NCBI RefSeq assembly: GCF_004798865.1
Contig: NW_025336126.1
Span: 1,760,586 to 1,824,585 of the forward strand
Length of the DNA: 64,000 nucleotides
DNA from: Varanus komodoensis
Lineage: Eukaryota; Chordata; Lepidosauria; Squamata; Varanidae
Direction: 5' to 3'
The notes beneath the pieces are model-generated. The model saw only the letters and a list, made by a program, of their open reading frames with translations, had not been told where the DNA came from and ran no database searches. Made by a program: the position numbers and the translations under genes. This document shows, one piece after another, positions 34,341-44,095 of the stretch (position 1 is its first letter; each line of letters starts with the position of its first letter).

Positions 34341-36341
34341 TCATTGTGGCTTGACGCTCCATAATTCTTTCTTCACTGTTTTGCCACCATGTCTCATGCC
34401 CTCCTGCCCATGAAGGCGGCGGTGCTTGGCAAAGTTGGAAGAGTTATTGAAACGTCGGCAGCAGACCGCACACTCGAAGGGCTTCTCCCCAGTGTGCAGT
34501 CTCCGGTGAGTGGCTAGGGCTGAACTCTGTGTGAATCGCTTGCCACAGACCCCGCAGCCAAAGGGCCTTTCGCCTGTGTGCACCCGCAGGTGCTCCTTCA
34601 GGTCTGTGGCACGGCGGAATTGCTTGGGGCATGCAAAGCACAGGAAGGGCTTAGAATCAAATGCCGATGGGGAGTGCTGCTGGTAGGGCTCAGGATCTTG
34701 GAAATGAAAGCAGGGGGTAGGGATGCCCTCTTCCCAATGCCGAGTTGTGTTTCCTAACTGGTCCTGGAAGGAATGGCGACTGGGGGATGTGGAGGTACTG
34801 AAAGGCAGAGAACATGAGTCAGGGCTCTCAAGTTCCCAGGGAGAAACACTGTCTAAGGAAGAGCATCCTTCAAATTCATCCTTCGTGATCCTTACACTGG
34901 GCTCTTCCCAGGCCAAAACGCTGCCCTTTTTAGAACCAGTCCAGGAAGATGCTTTTCTTGCATGAGCATTCATCTTCTCTGGGGTGCCCATTTGCAAGTC
35001 CACCTGTTTCTCCTCCTTGGGGCCACCATCTTGTCTCAGCTCCCTGAAGTGGCCAGTGCCATTTGGTTTCAGCTCCAAGGCACTGGTGTCCCTGCTTTGA
35101 CTCCGCCCACCAACATGGCTTCCCCCTCTACCATTCTGACCCATACCTGTACCAATACTCTCTCCAGTGCTATGCTTCAGTCCTCTGAGGTATCCTCCAT
35201 TTGGCCTTGTTAGCAAATAGCCCCTGACTTGATTCAGCTTGTGAAGATAGGCTCTGTTGCCACTGACTAGCAAAAGCCCTTTTCCACAGTTGCTGCCGTC
35301 CATCTGCAACCTTTCACTGTGGCTGTCAGAGCATTGCTTCTGTTCTCCCTGAGCATGGCTTCCCCCTGCTCTATTTTGCCTCAGGCTATGAGTGTGATTT
35401 TCACCATGAGCTTCAGATTTCTGCTGTTCAAAGGTCTGACCATTCTGAGTCACCCCTTGGTCATGACTACAGTCACCATTTTCCCCCAGGCCACCAGTAT
35501 GACCTTTACTATTACCTGCTTGCCCGAGACCTTTAATAATGCCAATACCTCCTTGGCTACCTTGCCTCATTTCAAGGTTAGTGCCACAATTTGCATCATC
35601 TTGCTTTAGCCCCATCTGTTTAATATGGTCCACACGATTGCCAATTTGCCTTTGGCCACCACTGCACTTGTTATCTTGGGGTAGCCTATTATTCTGATGA
35701 TTACTTTGCTTCCCTTTGGAGTCCTGGTCCCTCTTGTTCGCACCTTCCCTCAGTCCTTTAATAATTGGGAAGCCATTTTTCCTTGACAGGAGCCCATGGC
35801 TTGGGGTGCAGCCATCTTGTCCTTCTGCTGGTTGTCTCTGTTTCACCCCAGGAAGGAGGATACAGTCTTTCCCATCATCCCCCCTGTTGCTATATCCAAG
35901 GGGTTGCCCATGGATGCGCTGGTGCTTGCGGAAGTTAGAGCCATTGTTGAAAGATTTAAAGCAGACGCTGCAGGAGAAGGGCCGCTCGCCAGTATGAATG
36001 CGCATGTGGCCAGAGAGCACAGAGCTCTGTGTGAATCGCTTGCCACAGATGCCACATCCGTATGGCCTTTCTCCTGTATGGACCCGCTCATGGTCACGCC
36101 GGTCTGAGGCCCTCTTGAAGCTCTTGGGGCAGAAGGAGCAGCTGTAGGGCCTTTCTGTCGGGAGGGCCAGGGCCTCTTGGTTGCCAGACAACCAAGTGTG
36201 GGAGTCTGACACGAGGCTTTTGCATCCCTGGCATGGTGGGACCGGCCCCTGCGGCCCAGCAAGGTCCTTCTGGCACAGGGGGCAGACGGTGGGTGTGGCC
36301 GGCCCTGTCTCTTCCTTCACGGTAACCACTTGGATTTCCAT
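34341..36341 (-). CDS. ZNF784: Zinc finger protein 784-like, with duplicated three-finger module
   Basis: A 666-residue protein in one exon. On the minus strand a polypyrimidine tract and AG at 36391-36390 precede it. An in-frame TGA between acceptor and ATG supports the start at 36341 ([11 protein letters not shown]). Residues 20-40 hold C-x2-C-x13-C-x2-C. C2H2 fingers lie at 66-88, 94-116 and 122-144 and again at 566-588, 594-616 and 622-644, around a 421-residue Gly/Asn/Gln/His-rich linker. The first triplet ([40 protein letters not shown]) matches the last three fingers of human ZNF784, and EIQVV occurs in the human N-terminus. Human ZNF784 (about 323 residues) has different N-terminal fingers and a short linker. 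In finger 1 the core Leu position is Arg81 (Met in human). The C-terminus ends [12 protein letters not shown], with a SUMO-type VKKE. Presumed nuclear DNA-binding regulator. Position and strand fit mammalian synteny. Confidence 0.8.
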   Translation of the reverse strand: MEIQVVTVKEETGPATPTVCPLCQKDLAGPQGPVPPCQGCKSLVSDSHTWLSGNQEALALPTERPYSCSFCPKSFKRASDRRDHERVHTGERPYGCGICGKRFTQSSVLSGHMRIHTGERPFSCSVCFKSFNNGSNFRKHQRIHGQPLGYSNRGDDGKDCILLPGVKQRQPAEGQDGCTPSHGLLSRKNGFPIIKGLREGANKRDQDSKGKQSNHQNNRLPQDNKCSGGQRQIGNRVDHIKQMGLKQDDANCGTNLEMRQGSQGGIGIIKGLGQAGNSKGHTGGLGENGDCSHDQGVTQNGQTFEQQKSEAHGENHTHSLRQNRAGGSHAQGEQKQCSDSHSERLQMDGSNCGKGLLLVSGNRAYLHKLNQVRGYLLTRPNGGYLRGLKHSTGESIGTGMGQNGRGGSHVGGRSQSRDTSALELKPNGTGHFRELRQDGGPKEEKQVDLQMGTPEKMNAHARKASSWTGSKKGSVLAWEEPSVRITKDEFEGCSSLDSVSPWELESPDSCSLPFSTSTSPSRHSFQDQLGNTTRHWEEGIPTPCFHFQDPEPYQQHSPSAFDSKPFLCFACPKQFRRATDLKEHLRVHTGERPFGCGVCGKRFTQSSALATHRRLHTGEKPFECAVCCRRFNNSSNFAKHRRLHGQEGMRHGGKTVKKELWSVKPQ

Positions 36342-36619
36342 TGACAAGTCCACACCAGCCAAGTGTGGACAGCTTCACAGCTTCTGCCCCTGGAAAAAAC
36401 AGAAAACATGAAAACAGTGCAGGGGCAAACAAGTGCAATATAATCCAGTGACCCAGGTTCAAGTGACAGGGCCCAGCCTCCTTGCTTACTGGTTTTAGAA
36501 GGCTAATTGTAATGGGAGGATTTACAACATGATCTGGCTAAAGCCCAAAGGAATCAGCTTATGAATTTAATTCCCTCCCATAATTTAAGCACATGTGCTG
36601 GTTTTATTCATTTAAGACA

Positions 36620-36690
36620 GCATGTTGGACTACAGCTTCCAGAATCCTCCAGCTGGCTCAGACTGATGGACATCTGGAGGGCACAAAATT
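36620..36690. mobile_element. Decayed fold-back hAT-like MITE fragment
   Basis: Text 'gttggactacagcttccag', 'aatcctccagctggctcaga' and 'gatggacatctggagggcac' matches the inner part of the MITE preserved at 44650-44784. It carries actacagcttccagaatcc (36629-36647), close to the ZNF143 consensus. Confidence 0.5.
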
Positions 36691-37034
36691 ACAGAAGGTT
36701 TTTCTATACTTAGGAATGTGGCAATCCTTACTACCTACTCCTAATGGATGTCTCACCTTCCTACAAAAATCAGCTCTAAACCATTCCCCCTGGTGGGCTA
36801 AGGAGCAATGGACCTCCCGGCCCCACCATCTCTGTTCTCTCACCCAAGTTGTTCAGAACACGCGCCCTCCATCACGCAGACAGAAAGCCAACTGCATCTG
36901 ACAGGCAGCTGTGCTGCCCATGCCCTTCCCAGGTGTCCTAGCCCACTGGTCTTCTCTGTGTTCCCACTGCTCCTAGGCATGCACACTCCAACTCTCTGCT
37001 GCCCACATCCTTCCCACATAGCCCAAAACTGTTA

Positions 37035-37185
37035 AATGGAACCTCCAGGTAAAGAAGCAGTATGCCTGAATGCAAGGTGCTGGGAGGCAGCAAGCCGGGC
37101 AAAGGCCATCTCCTTTACCAGGCCTTGCTTTTGAGCGCTCAGGTGTTCCAAGACAGAATTTTGGTCATGCTCAGGAAAGCTATTC
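37035..37185 (-). mobile_element. Interspersed repeat ('ctagtccagcatcctg' family), minus strand
   Basis: The plus-strand text 'ggaacctccaggtaaagaag', 'cagtatgcctgaatgcaagg' and 'tgctgggaggcagcaag' is the reverse complement of the 3' part of the repeat at 45115-45280. Class unknown to me. Decayed. Confidence 0.45.
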
Positions 37186-37329
37186 TTAATGTGCATCCTC
37201 AAAACTCTCCCCCGACACACATCTGTTCTGACTGACCAAGCCCCCGCTTCCCTTTCTCTGCCAAAGCATCTTCACCCCAAAGTCTCTACTCCCAGAAAAT
37301 CTAGGCCAGCCTACTCAGCCTGGTGGCTT

Positions 37330-37412
37330 CTTGAAATGTTTGGCTTTAACTCCCAGAATCCCCCGGCTGGGTGGGGGATTCTGGGAGTTGCAGCGCAATA
37401 CATCTGTTGGGA
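37330..37412. mobile_element. Short fold-back element at edge of ZNF784 promoter
   Basis: A near-perfect palindrome: aactcccagaatcccccggc (from 37348) is mirrored by ggattctgggagttgcag (37376-37393). It lies immediately downstream, in the ZNF784 direction, of the CpG island. No coding capacity. Confidence 0.6.
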
Positions 37413-38110
37413 AAGGCTGATCTCGGGATGGGAGTTCCCAGCTCTGTGCCCCCCCCCCCCCCAGCTCAACCTCATCAGAACACCTCGCCGCCGGTGATGC
37501 CTCCTCATCCAGGGCGAGCCCGGGCACCCCGCCTGCCAGCCACAAAACTCCCGGCCGCGTTTTCCCCGCTCCAACGCCCTCCCGTCCTCCCTGACGCCCT
37601 GCTTCTTAGACCGGAGAGTCCAGAGAACAAAAGCTCGGAGCTGGGCGAGCATCGCAAGAGAAGCGAAGCTGCAGAAGCCCGGCCGGCGCCGTGACTGTGG
37701 ATCGGGGTGGCTCCAAACATCCTCTTCTGTTCCTACTGCAAGCTCGCCCCACTCCTCCCGATTTACTTCGGGGTCTTTGTCCCCCCACCCCGCATTTCCT
37801 CCACCTATTGCCATGTAAGTGCCTACACATCCTTTCCCGAGCATTGCACCCGGTCCTTTCCTGCCATTTCCTTCTCTAGTATGGATCTTCAGCCGTACCT
37901 GTTCCATCCAGTCTGGCACCAAGATTTCACCCCCGCGCCCTTCCCAACTTTCTGCTTCCTTCAGTCGGGGAAGCAGCAGTTCGGAAAAACTCCCCTCCTC
38001 CGTCTCCTCTTTCTGCCCGGTCTCTTTTTCCCTAATGCACGCCTCCCCTTTAAGTGCAGCCAAAAAGGCAATTAAAGGGAACTCGAGCTTGCCCCCCCGT
38101 TTTTTGTCTG
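37413..38110 (-). promoter_or_regulatory. CpG-island promoter and 5' exon of ZNF784
   Basis: CG-dense sequence (ctcgccgccggtg, ccggccggcgccgtgac) begins with a C-run at 37449-37462. On the minus strand a splice donor GAACAG|GTACGG gives an exon end at 37899. Joined to the acceptor at 36390 it would make a short upstream frame (ATG GAA CAG GGG CAG AAG CTG TGA) before the main start. A 268-codon open frame in this CG-rich stretch looks like chance. Confidence 0.55.
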
Positions 38111-38242
38111 CCGTCAAAAAGACAACTTAAATAGCTGTAGGGTTGCTACTGCTTCTCGTTCTTCAGTTTAAAGACACAACCGGGCCTTTAGCCATGGATG
38201 GACTTGGTGGGGACTGTCGCCTAATTTTTTCTCTGCCCTCCC

Positions 38243-38283
<41 letters not shown>
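38243..38283 (+). repeat. (ATT)n microsatellite
   Basis: About 13 perfect trinucleotide units. Confidence 0.95.
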
Positions 38284-38284
<1 letters not shown>

Positions 38285-39034
38285 AAGCGGTTTGCAATTT
38301 GGTCTTTTGAAAGCCTGAAAACCAGCTGAACTGGCTCCACTAAAGTCGAGACAAAGAATCAGGTTGAACAGCACAGCGGATAGTTGATTCTGTGATTCAG
38401 TTTAGGCCAGATACTTTGGAGGAGCGATAAACCAAGTTGAATTAAATCGAGATCGTTAAAGGCTCAGTACAATTCAAAGTGCGCAAGCAAAGTTTTAGCT
38501 TTAAAAAATAATTAAAGGAACAGTTACAACCTTACCAACAATCTAAATCTCACAGGTCCTTTATGCGATTAAGTATGTCACTTCCAGCAATACATGATGG
38601 GAGGTCATTGCCTCCCACTTCGAGCTGTTAAACGTAGCAGCGTGTCAACCTGTAGACAAAGGTACAGAGGCAAATGTATTGAACCACAAGTCCCAGTAGC
38701 CCCAGCCAGCATGGCCAATGGTACCAGGCTGGGGAAGCCTGAAATAAGGCTGGAAATTCACCACCACAACAATATTTATTGATAAAAATAATAATTGCTT
38801 CATATGGTTTTCATACCCTGAATATGCAGAATAAAGCTGCGACATTTACACCTCCAAGTTGTAAAAATATACAACTTGGGAAAATATACTTGAGTTGGGA
38901 AAATATATATTCTAGAAATAAGAATATATGCTAAAAGGGCATATTATAGGAGACTGCATCATGTGTACTGCACAAGTTCCTTCTTAGCATTTAAAATAAA
39001 GATGAGGGAAATTAAAATAATAATAGAGTAAAAC
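38284..39034. other. Intergenic DNA between ZNF784 and ZNF581
   Basis: A partial fold-back repeat at about 38670-38750 has 'ccacaagtcccagtagcccc' and 'gccagcatggccaatgg'. Nothing else is recognised. Confidence 0.4.
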
Positions 39035-39232
39035 TAGCGAGCCAGCATGGTATAGCATTGGACATAGATGGGGGACTCATCCTCAAATCCCCCCATCCGA
39101 CATGAATCTTATTGGATGACCCTACATCCCTTCTTCTTGACCTGCCTACCTGACAAGATTGTTGTGAGAATAAAATGGCACAGAAAATAATCTGCATCAC
39201 TTTGAGCTCCCTGAAGAAAAACTAAACAACAA
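39035..39232 (+). mobile_element. tRNA-derived CORE/MIR-like SINE, plus strand
   Basis: The head 'cgagccagcatggtatagca' is followed by a decayed core ('tcttattggatgacccta') and the tail 'cctacctgacaagattgttg', 'tgagaataaaatggcac' and 'catcactttgagctccctga'. Same family as 11560-11775. Diverged. Confidence 0.75.
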
Positions 39233-39370
39233 ATGCAATTAAACATGGCATCTCTTCTACTTTCTTCTTCTTATTATTATTATTATTGCCAAATTAAAAA
39301 GGAAGACTTGTTTACTTTTTCTGTTCATATTTCTGTAAAAGAACTATGATGAATACTCAAAAATGAATAG

Positions 39371-39470
39371 TGCCATACAATCTTAGGCATGTTTATTCAG
39401 CAGTAACAAGAAGTCTTACTGTGTCAATGGGGCTTTATTCCCTGCTAAATGTATTTAGGATTACAGTCTA
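39371..39470. mobile_element. Fold-back MITE-like element, copy 4
   Basis: 'ccatacaatcttaggcatgt' at the left and 'tatttaggattacagtc' at the right, with 'tcaatggggctttattccct' in the middle. Same layout as 28335-28425. Confidence 0.5.
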
Positions 39471-40276
39471 AACGTACAGTTTCAACCCTTTGCAAGAAAA
39501 TTATAAAAACAGGCAGATTTCATCCACAAGATTTTGAAATGTTCTGCAGCATTTTGGAACAATGTAATCAACAGTCCACATTTTCATTCTATCTAAAACT
39601 GGGTGGCTGCAGGGGTTAAAATCTAGAGTACCATCTGCTTGTCTTGGCTTAAATATTCCTCAGAAGTTTTTATCAACTGCTGACAGGTTTTATTTTACAA
39701 AAGATTAATAGAAATAAGCATGAATTTAAATTAACAAGTGGCTAAAGAAATTAGCAGTTCAAAGTAATGTGGAGTTTTTCAACACACAAAATTTGATCAG
39801 AGGGACTCCCTCCCACAAAATAAAAAAATATCAGCCTATGTGCTCAAATTAGAAATATGGCAGCTGGGTTCTTGCCTTACCTTCCTGGAAAATGTTCTTC
39901 TTCCACACCAGATGCTAAGTGCATTTTGCAAATACTTCAGGGTGCTGTCTTCAATCAGAATATGTTAGTATTGCATATGAAATACTAACAAACACATGAT
40001 ATATAGGACACTGAAGAGCAGCTCCATGCTTCATCCAGTGAACTCTGAGCAACATTCCTGAATTCCTGCATGTATGTCACGATTTAGCCTGCAAAGCATA
40101 TGAGCATTATCCCACCCACCCTAGAGATGACCGAGGAATTTCATGCAAAGCAAACAGTACTACATCATGTTATTAATGTTTTGTGTGCGAAGTCAGAAGA
40201 TTCTTAAGCTGGCTTAAACAAAAATCAATTGGTACATAAAACGGCAAGTTCAGTGTGTCTTCCTTCTTCAATGAAT
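39471..40276. other. Intergenic DNA, nothing recognised
   Basis: AT-rich. No gene, RNA or named repeat. Confidence 0.35.
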
Positions 40277-40452
40277 CTTCTTTATCAGAAGTTGCCCTAA
40301 CAATGTCAGACTATTGGTTCATCTAGTCAGTACTGGGATTGACTAGGATTTCAGGAACAACTCTGCGTTTCTTTCCGCCCTATGTGGGGACGTCAGAAAT
40401 TGAACCTGGAACCTTGGGCATGTGTTCTACCAGTGAGCCATCTTGCAAACAG
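40277..40452 (-). mobile_element. tRNA-derived SINE (second family), minus strand
   Basis: The plus-strand text 'aatgtcagactattggttca', 'tctagtcagtactgggattg', 'gaaattgaacctggaacctt' and 'gtgttctaccagtgagcca' is the reverse complement of the SINE at 19835-20045, including the tRNA-like head at the right end. Confidence 0.75.
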
Positions 40453-40475
40453 CCGCGCGCGTGTGTGTGTGTGTT
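40453..40475 (+). repeat. (CG)n(TG)n microsatellite
   Basis: A short alternating purine-pyrimidine run, cgcgcgcg then gtgtgtgtgtgtg. It directly abuts the SINE head. Confidence 0.85.
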
Positions 40476-42448
40476 ATGTAGTTGGAAGGCACTCAGAGCT
40501 CCTACCAATGGATCTACAAGATTAAAGTAACACATCACTTTATTTATGTAGCACACAAAGATGGACCAAAACTCCAGAGAATTATTTTTAATTAATAAAA
40601 AAGAGGACACACAGATTCCACACTAAATATGAAGTTGAGGAAACATGAGTCAAGTCTCCCTGGAAGCTTTGGAGGTGCCAGTTCATCCAGCACTTTGGAA
40701 CACCGGCCTGTATGTCAGTCTTATTTGCCACCCAAATTCCTCTGTCACAGAAACAGAGATCTTGTTTGTTAGATATCATAGGAAACTTTTACGGTCTCAC
40801 CACGCAGGCTGCAAGACTACAGCAGAACTGGGGCTCAAAACCTCACCCACAGAACACAAGCTCTGGCCCTCAACTATGGGGGAAATGTTTGCGATTGTTC
40901 CAAGCGTTTGAGAATAGAGGGAAACAAGGCCTGATAAAAGGGTAGATAGGTTTGCACATGGCTCTGATCTAAAGAGTAGATGCGCAGTACAGCGTATGTG
41001 GAAAGGAATGCAAAATCACCAATGCTGTTTCAATGGAAATGTTTGGAGGGGTGGGAGCAAAGAGACTGTTACGGCCCGAAAGTGGGGACATAGACTACAT
41101 TCCATCCTTTAGTATTGCCACTTGGGGTTTTATGCTTTCTAAATCTGAACTGGAACCTCTTAGCTGTTTGATTTAGGAGATGGGGAGGGAGGTCTTATTA
41201 TATCTCCAAACTCTTCCCCTTAGCTCCTCCAAATTTTAACCAAACCATAATCTCTCGTAGCTTTCTAAAAATAGAAGCAACAAGGCCGCCACAAAACCAA
41301 AAGGTGCCAGGTCCTTGCTAGTGTTGCTGTACTTTGAACACACCCTTAAAAGGAGTGCAACTTTTTCCTCTGTGCACTATGGAATTCAGCCTTTTCTAAC
41401 CTCCTACTACATCTCTTTCAAAAGGATCTTTCGTGTTGTTTATGACAGGGAGTGGGGAAGACAGACAGAAATTTGGGCATGGGTGTCATTGGGATGAGAT
41501 CTCAGGATTTCAAACCAGAGGCAGTAGTCATAAAAGCTTGGCATCTAAGACCATAGCAAGGGGCTCAAAATAAACAGTCCAATTAAGCTTGAACCATTTG
41601 CTATATTCAATTTAAAACCTTTACAGAAGGGGAGCTATTTTCATGGCTGCCCCATCTAATCCTTCTGCCCCTGAACCTACCATTATGATCTGTAAAGGAA
41701 ATCTGCCCTAGTTTTCCATTGGGCCAATGTCTTCATGCTGTGTTTTGGGGTCACCCTGTATATAACATCCCTCTAAATTAGTGCTTGGTAGCTTCCAAGA
41801 GAGATCTTCAAATGAATAGGAGGGTTATTGACAGATATGCACAGCCAGATTGCCTAAGAGCATGCCCTCAGGCGAGTTCTGGGCCATGTGTGCAGGGTCG
41901 AGGCAGTGCCTGCAGGTTTCTCCCCATCAGGTGTCCACAACGTAAGACAAGGCCTGGTCCCTTGGACACTGACAGAGTGAGAGGCAGGCTATGCTCTGCA
42001 TGGCCAAGAGGAGCAACGGCAGGCCAGGGTATCCAAGCTAGCTGCATGAGGCCTACAGGAGCACCGCGAGCAGGAAGGACAGCCTCCCTGCCAGCTTAGG
42101 TTATCGGGAGTGCAGACAGGCAGTTCCTATGGAAGGGAGCAGGGCAGCATGGGAAGGCAAGAGGTGTCCATGCTAGGTCTGAGGAAGCTGGCGTCTGCAT
42201 GCCAGGTAGCTTGTGGCGGAGCAGGATGAGATTCTCCCTTCCCATTTTGCCCCAAGAAGCAGCTAGTCCTTGAACTGACCGGTGTGAGAAGTATCAGGTC
42301 CATAATACATGGGCAGATAGGTGCAGGCTAGGATCTCTACAGCATGCGTGGATGCTAGCAGGGCCTAGATGACAGCTGTCCAAGCCTGGGCTGGCCTTCG
42401 CCATGCCAGTCTCCATGGCCCGAGTCGAGTCCCCCCAGGTGCCAGTCT
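40476..42448 (-). other. ZNF581 3' flank / 3' UTR
   Basis: No other gene. From about 41850 the sequence becomes GC-richer toward the ZNF581 stop, which fits a 3' UTR. No poly(A) signal could be assigned with confidence. Confidence 0.4.
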
Positions 42449-43207
42449 CTACGGTGCAGGGAGAAGCTGCAGCCGGTGCTTGCGGCGGATGTGCCTCTGG
42501 AGGGTATTGCGCTCGCCGAAGCGCATGTGGCACGCCTCGCACTGGTAAGGCCGCTCGCCCGTGTGCACCCGCTGGTGATGGGAGAGCTCCCCAGAGTCAC
42601 GGAAGCTGCGCTGGCAGATGGGGCACTGGTGGGGCTTCCGGCCTGAGTGGGTATACTTGTGGCGCTCCAGGTGAGAAGTGCGCTTGAAGGCCTTGCCGCA
42701 TGCTCGGCAGACGTGAGGCTTGCTTTCTGAGTGGGTGATGCTGTGACGCTGCAGGTAAGACAGGTACTCAAATGTCCGAGAGCACACGGGGCAGCTGTAC
42801 ACCTTACGCAGCGGTGCCCCCGCCCCACCCCCTTCAGTTCCCCCTGCTGCCCCCACCCCTTCTTCCACCAGCACTGTGTACGGCAGCCCCTGACTGTCAA
42901 TCAGCAAGTAGCGGCCCAGTCGAGAAGGTTCACCTTGCTCCGTGCCTGCTGTCCCACCGGGTACATGTGCCCGTCTGCCTGCTCCTGGAAGCCCATTCAA
43001 ACCCTGAAGGAGGGCACCCCCAGAGGAAGGCACTGGTGGACGAGAGAGTTTTGGAGGTGGAGTTTGGATATCTCCTCCTTCATCCACCATCTCCAGCTTG
43101 ATAGGCTGTCCCACATCACTTGTGGGCTCTTGCAAAAAGGGGTGTTCCAAGATTTCTGGTGGTCTGTGAGGATCTCCTATAGACTTGGAATGTCTCTGCA
43201 GCTCCAT
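42449..43207 (-). CDS. ZNF581: Zinc finger protein 581 (C2H2)
   Basis: A 252-residue protein on the minus strand. The acceptor ttttttattgcag ends at 43251, and the first ATG in the exon is at 43207 (MELQRHSK). The motif [17 protein letters not shown] (100-116) and the first finger, [19 protein letters not shown] (138-156), match human ZNF581 (YLLIDTQGVPYTVLVDEE; SCPVCSRVFEYMSYLQRHS, from memory) better than ZNF580. Four C2H2 fingers lie at 137-159, 165-187, 193-215 and 221-244, ending LQRHIRRKH. The Pro/Gly-rich N-terminus has IKLE at 36-39, a SUMO-type site. Human ZNF581 is shorter (about 197 residues). Presumed nuclear regulator. In mammals ZNF580 and ZNF581 point toward CCDC106; here one gene points away, head-to-head with CCDC106. 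Translation could start in an upstream exon, since the frame stays open to the acceptor. Confidence 0.85.
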   Translation of the reverse strand: MELQRHSKSIGDPHRPPEILEHPFLQEPTSDVGQPIKLEMVDEGGDIQTPPPKLSRPPVPSSGGALLQGLNGLPGAGRRAHVPGGTAGTEQGEPSRLGRYLLIDSQGLPYTVLVEEGVGAAGGTEGGGAGAPLRKVYSCPVCSRTFEYLSYLQRHSITHSESKPHVCRACGKAFKRTSHLERHKYTHSGRKPHQCPICQRSFRDSGELSHHQRVHTGERPYQCEACHMRFGERNTLQRHIRRKHRLQLLPAP

Positions 43208-43407
43208 AGGTATCTCTTTATGAGTACTTCCTTGGGGATGGATGCCAAGTCTGCAATAAAAAAGCCAAGGGGGGGGGGGAGATTTATATAGGTGTACCCA
43301 CAACTTTCAGCACTAGAATTATACATGGCTGCCAAGCAATGGAAGAGAGTAGTCAATTAATCTCTTGCCTTTTAAAGATTACATTAAGGCACAATCCTGT
43401 GCAAGTC
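43208..43407 (-). other. ZNF581 leader in coding exon and start of intron
   Basis: The exon begins at 43250. The intron 3' end on the minus strand has a C-run (plus-strand G10 near 43270-43279) before the tttttt polypyrimidine tract. Confidence 0.5.
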
Positions 43408-43650
43408 TGTTTATTAGATTTATATCCTACCCTTTTTCTTTTTAAAAAGAACTCAAAGCAGTTTACATCTGTGTTCTCCTGCTGCTCTCAACCTTATCCT
43501 CACATCAACAACCCTGTGAGGGAAGTTGGGCTGAGAGTCTCTGTCTGGCCCAAAGTCACCCAGTTGGCTCCATGGCTGAGCGGGGACTAGAACCCAGATT
43601 GCCTTAGTCCCAGTTCTCTTCTCTGAACCACTACACACCACTAGCTCACA
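43408..43650 (-). mobile_element. tRNA-derived CORE/MIR-like SINE, minus strand
   Basis: The plus strand reads 'tttattagatttatatccta', 'aactcaaagcagtttaca', 'caaccctgtgagggaagttg', 'gcccaaagtcacccagttgg' and ends 'gaaccactacacaccactag'. It is complete from tail to tRNA-like head and lies in the ZNF581 intron. Confidence 0.85.
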
Positions 43651-43921
43651 CAGCATCGCTATAGGGCCTTTTTTTTCTTCTAAACTGTGCTCTTAATCAA
43701 TTAAAATAAAATTAGCATATTCCCAACATTCAAAATGCATCCCTTTCCCAAGATAATTTGCAATTTAATAAAAGAAAGGCTATCATTCATTGCTAGTTCA
43801 AATATTTTCTTATTAATTCTGTTGATACACTAACACAATAGAGCCAAAAACTTTCACACAGCAGCATCTTTACCTTGCAACCATTCCAGTGTCACGTACC
43901 CTCCACTGATTAATCTGTCGA

Positions 43922-44095
43922 CAGCCTGATCTTACCCTTGCTTACTTGGGAAGCTTAGCCCACTGAATGGAGTTTACTATTAGGTAAGTGTGTCTACATC
44001 TGCAACCTCAAACTGCAATCCTATTTTGCAGTAAATCCAAATGAACCTGTTGAGACTTATCTGGAGTAAACATACATAGGTCCAGGCTGCAAAAC
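43922..44095. mobile_element. Two adjacent fold-back MITE-like elements, copies 5 and 6
   Basis: Copy 5 (about 43922-44010) has 'gcttacttgggaagcttag', 'cccactgaatggagtttac' and 'aggtaagtgtgtctac'. Copy 6 (about 44014-44092) has 'tgcaatcctattttgcagta', 'cctgttgagacttatct' and 'gagtaaacatacatagg'. They match the family seen at 28335. Confidence 0.55.

Larger units (their letters stand above)
36342..37329 (-). other. ZNF784 5' intron with old repeats
   Basis: Lies between the coding exon and the CpG island. Contains the repeat pieces listed at 36620 and 37035. No other exon is supported. Confidence 0.4.

Noticed and set aside
37311-38117. 268-codon minus-strand frame in the ZNF784 CpG island
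   Set aside because: GC-rich DNA has few stops; the first codon is TTG, there are no known domains, and the frame crosses the likely splice donor.
42355-42900. 181-codon minus-strand frame inside ZNF581
   Set aside because: Out-of-frame shadow of the zinc-finger exon.
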